A DNA stretch of 22,608 nucleotides. Source: Candidatus Bathyarchaeota archaeon (GTDB lineage: Archaea > Thermoproteota > Bathyarchaeia > Bathyarchaeales > Bathyarchaeaceae). Location of the stretch: positions 1-22,608 of the forward strand of contig JAOUMI010000001.1 in NCBI GenBank assembly GCA_029881555.1. Reading direction: 5' to 3'. Every line of letters starts with the position of its first letter. Positions within the stretch are counted from its first letter, which is position 1. The position numbers were made by a program, and so were the translations under genes. This document shows, piece after piece, positions 21,039 to 22,608 of this stretch. The notes under the pieces are model-generated. The model did not search any database. It was given only the letters and a program-made list of their open reading frames with translations, and was not told the origin of the DNA.

Positions 21039-21536
21039 CTATGAGGCCTTAACGCTATCTTCCCATTCCACGCCGGGACCTGCAACCTTCACTTTGTAGG
21101 TGCTGCCGGCACTGAAATCAAGCCCAGCATCAGTACCATTTACCGTTATTTTAATGACTGCGTCAACGCTGAGAGAAGCACCAGCTGTCGGAAAACCTGC
21201 AGGCGAAGTTACAGAGTCAGTATGATCCACTGCATCTATGTAAACCTTGTCGAGAGTCACATCTTCCGTGCCCCAGTTTCTAACGTAAACAGTGACCATG
21301 TTTGAAGTTGCATTGATAACTTTGGAATCATATTTTATCGCTTTACCAGCAGTAGTTGTTTGCGTTGTTGTGAATGTTATGACCCAGGCGTAGGTGATTA
21401 TGATGGCGCCAACAGCGATAACTATCAGCAGAAGCGTTGCCAGGATCGGCGATATTCCCTTTCTAGATGCCAATTTTTTGACCAAAGCAATTCCTCCCTT
21501 TGACAGAGAAGTTGTGGGGGCTACCATATTTAACAT
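21039..21536 (-). CDS. Archaeal type IV pilin/archaellin-like protein
   Basis: This is a 165-aa prepilin. Leader ends VKKLASRKG (residues 19-27), then ISPILATLLLIVIAVGAIII, the standard archaeal pilin N-terminal helix (xSPI). Ectodomain (about 55-165) is Thr/Val/Gly-rich with a NWGTEDVTLDKVYI block that also occurs in shape in the pilin at 10605 (NTGTADLTVSKYKI). It has sequons at NATSN and NGTDA. Starts ATG 21536 or 21527 are both possible; a TAAAATAC element near 21555-21562 makes the transcript nearly leaderless, and the long pre-leader could be trimmed to a start closer to KKLAS. It stands upstream of the peptidase gene but with its own promoter. Either a second major pilin or a minor one. 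Confidence 0.83.
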   Translation of the reverse strand: MLNMVAPTTSLSKGGIALVKKLASRKGISPILATLLLIVIAVGAIIITYAWVITFTTTQTTTAGKAIKYDSKVINATSNMVTVYVRNWGTEDVTLDKVYIDAVDHTDSVTSPAGFPTAGASLSVDAVIKITVNGTDAGLDFSAGSTYKVKVAGPGVEWEDSVKAS

Positions 21537-21595
21537 GTATGAACTGTGAGTACGTATTTTAGGTATACATGTGCTGATTCAAAACCTGCGTCTGA

Positions 21596-22039
21596 TTAGT
21601 GAGAATCTGAGTGAGATGTTCTCCTAGGACACTTGGAGCAGAATGAGGAAATAATATGTTCGAAATAGGCCGATGAGCGAACGATGTCTGGGAAGTTTAC
21701 TAGGCCAAGAAGGTGGCCATCTTCAACTATAGGAAGTCTTTTGATTTTTCCTTCGATCATGAGTCTCACAGCATCACGAATGTCGGTTTGAGGCTCACCA
21801 ACCACGAGGGGCTTCGACATTATCTTATCAACTCTCGTCTTTCGCGGATCTTTAGACTTAAGTAAAACCCTTTTCAGCATGTCCCTTTCAGTTACTATTC
21901 CAACAGGCTTCCCCCTCCTCATCACCACCAAACACCCTATGTCATGCTTGTACATGAGTTTCGTAGCCTCCCTAACGGTTGCCTCCGCCCCCACCGTTAT
22001 GACATCCTTGATCATTATGTCTTCAACCTTCAGCGACAT
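21596..22039 (-). CDS. CBS-domain pair protein
   Basis: This is a 147-aa soluble protein with two CBS motifs: CBS1 at about residues 8-62 (VEDIMIKDVITV to PVGIVTERDML) and CBS2 at about 72-128 (KIMSKPLVV to LLGLVNFPDIV). A Bateman pair of this kind binds adenine nucleotides such as AMP, ATP or SAM, and usually regulates a partner. The stand-alone form has no attached enzyme here. The tail contains SSFCSKCPRRTSHSDSH, with two Cys and two His, possibly a metal site. ATG at 22039 has GGTG upstream. Not obviously linked to the pilus genes except by strand. Confidence 0.88.
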   Translation of the reverse strand: MSLKVEDIMIKDVITVGAEATVREATKLMYKHDIGCLVVMRRGKPVGIVTERDMLKRVLLKSKDPRKTRVDKIMSKPLVVGEPQTDIRDAVRLMIEGKIKRLPIVEDGHLLGLVNFPDIVRSSAYFEHIISSFCSKCPRRTSHSDSH

Positions 22040-22336
22040 GGACGCACCAGCTGCTTATCAATATCAGAGCACAATACGATAATTTCTCTTCATGTCGATT
22101 GTCAACGTTTTTCTTTAAAATAGATTATGAATTCGAAGTACAGATTTACAGTATTTTTCAGTTTCACAGAGGATAAAGCACGATACACAGGCAGTAGATG
22201 TTTTAATTTTTCTCAGAGTCTAAGATAGTCTGAGGCACATGACGGAAGTGCATCTTCAGAAATGCAGAAAATTGAACAATATCGACAGAAAGTAATTTGC
22301 AAACAGAGGATCATTTTGAGCCATTTGTGGGTTTTC
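22040..22336. other. Intergenic region, about 300 bp, no gene supported
   Basis: No frame here has a convincing start with ribosome binding site. The promoter of the CBS gene should lie within 22050-22130 (AT-rich). A 6-bp inverted repeat, CTCAGA/TCTGAG at 22212-22217 and 22229-22234, is preceded by T-runs on the plus strand and is of unclear meaning. Confidence 0.4.
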
Positions 22337-22608
22337 TTAACTTTGTTCAAGCATAGGTGTTGAATGAATACATTCTACTAATCTAGGACAACCCAAGCAT
22401 TCGTCAGGAATTTGGGCGTTTTTCGGAAGCTTTTTTAAGTATCCGAAATAGTGGGGACACTCGGGAGGTCTTGCTGAGGTAGGTGTTTCTTCTGTGCTTT
22501 CAGGGGCTTCAATGTGTTCTGGGGGTTTTTCTGGTGTCTCTGATATTTCAACTAATATCGCTGACTTTGTTTCACCGGGTGCCGTAGGCCTTTTTGGGCT
22601 TTTTTGTT
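22337..22608 (-). CDS. C-terminal part of a protein with a Cys/His-rich tail (runs off window)
   Basis: An open minus-strand frame enters from the window edge and stops at 22337-22339, giving 89 residues. The first half is a low-complexity Pro/Glu/Thr linker (VEISETPEKPPEHIEAPEST). The tail carries CPHYFGYLKKLP, IPDECLGCP and VECI, so Cys50, His52, Cys70, Cys73 and Cys79 of the visible part could bind zinc or an Fe-S cluster. The upstream domain lies outside the window, so the function cannot be named. The coherent composition and the compact motif support a real gene. Confidence 0.7.
   Translation of the reverse strand, partial: QKSPKRPTAPGETKSAILVEISETPEKPPEHIEAPESTEETPTSARPPECPHYFGYLKKLPKNAQIPDECLGCPRLVECIHSTPMLEQS

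Noticed and set aside
20925..21044. A 39-codon plus-strand frame starting MKLFRIGIKGDHNSADPE.
   Set aside because: No ribosome binding site, it lies across the promoter of the peptidase gene and overlaps the end of the pilin gene. Open by chance is the simpler reading.
22212..22234. Inverted repeat CTCAGA/TCTGAG as a terminator.
   Set aside because: No T-run follows it on either strand in the needed direction; only six base pairs.

Overview
The window looks like chromosomal DNA of an uncultivated archaeon, most likely of the TACK lineage and possibly Bathyarchaeia-like. I infer this from gene content, not from a marker gene. Evidence: archaeal TATA elements about 25 bp upstream of several predicted start sites, some apparently leaderless genes beside genes with GGAGG/GGTGA ribosome binding sites, frequent TTG starts, archaeal prepilins with (K/R)G-type leaders, an aspartic preflagellin/prepilin peptidase, and three paralogues of a winged-helix family typical of archaea (HTH_45-like). 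I see no rRNA, tRNA, CRISPR array or transposon.

Region 1 (1-1600): two edge or small genes, a basic protein of unknown function, and a winged-helix regulator. Region 2 (1757-7007, minus strand): a secretion and assembly cluster. It holds four secreted proteins sharing an N-terminal TasA/camelysin-type (SipW-dependent) signal sequence ending in a conserved (A/V)YA-(H/Q)W-x-D motif, a signal peptidase I fused to a large membrane domain, and a DUF5305-type membrane protein. The first secreted gene appears to have a GC-rich leader of about 180 nt with three predicted hairpins. By analogy with bacterial TasA and archaeal bundling pili, this could build an extracellular fibre by donor-strand exchange.

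Region 3 (7308-8724): two successive copies of the same convergent pair of small DNA-binding proteins, a plus-strand winged helix facing a minus-strand HTH_45-type protein, with candidate operators between them.

Region 4 (9014-21536): an archaeal type IV pilus locus. The minus-strand group has a major-pilin candidate, a coiled-coil protein and two Roadblock/LC7-type proteins, with a winged-helix regulator upstream. The plus-strand group has a secretion ATPase, its TadC/FlaJ-type membrane platform, two small membrane-anchored or pilin-like proteins, two tandem paralogous adhesin-like proteins of about 380 aa, and two more pilin-like proteins. The prepilin peptidase converges on the end of this run and a second pilin/archaellin-like gene follows. 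Several promoters here share a TCGTRAG-like element a fixed distance upstream of the TATA box, suggesting one regulon.

Region 5 (21596-22608): a CBS-pair protein and the C-terminal part of a protein with a Cys/His-rich tail. The window therefore sets two surface-appendage systems, each with its own leader-processing peptidase, side by side with a dense set of regulators between them.
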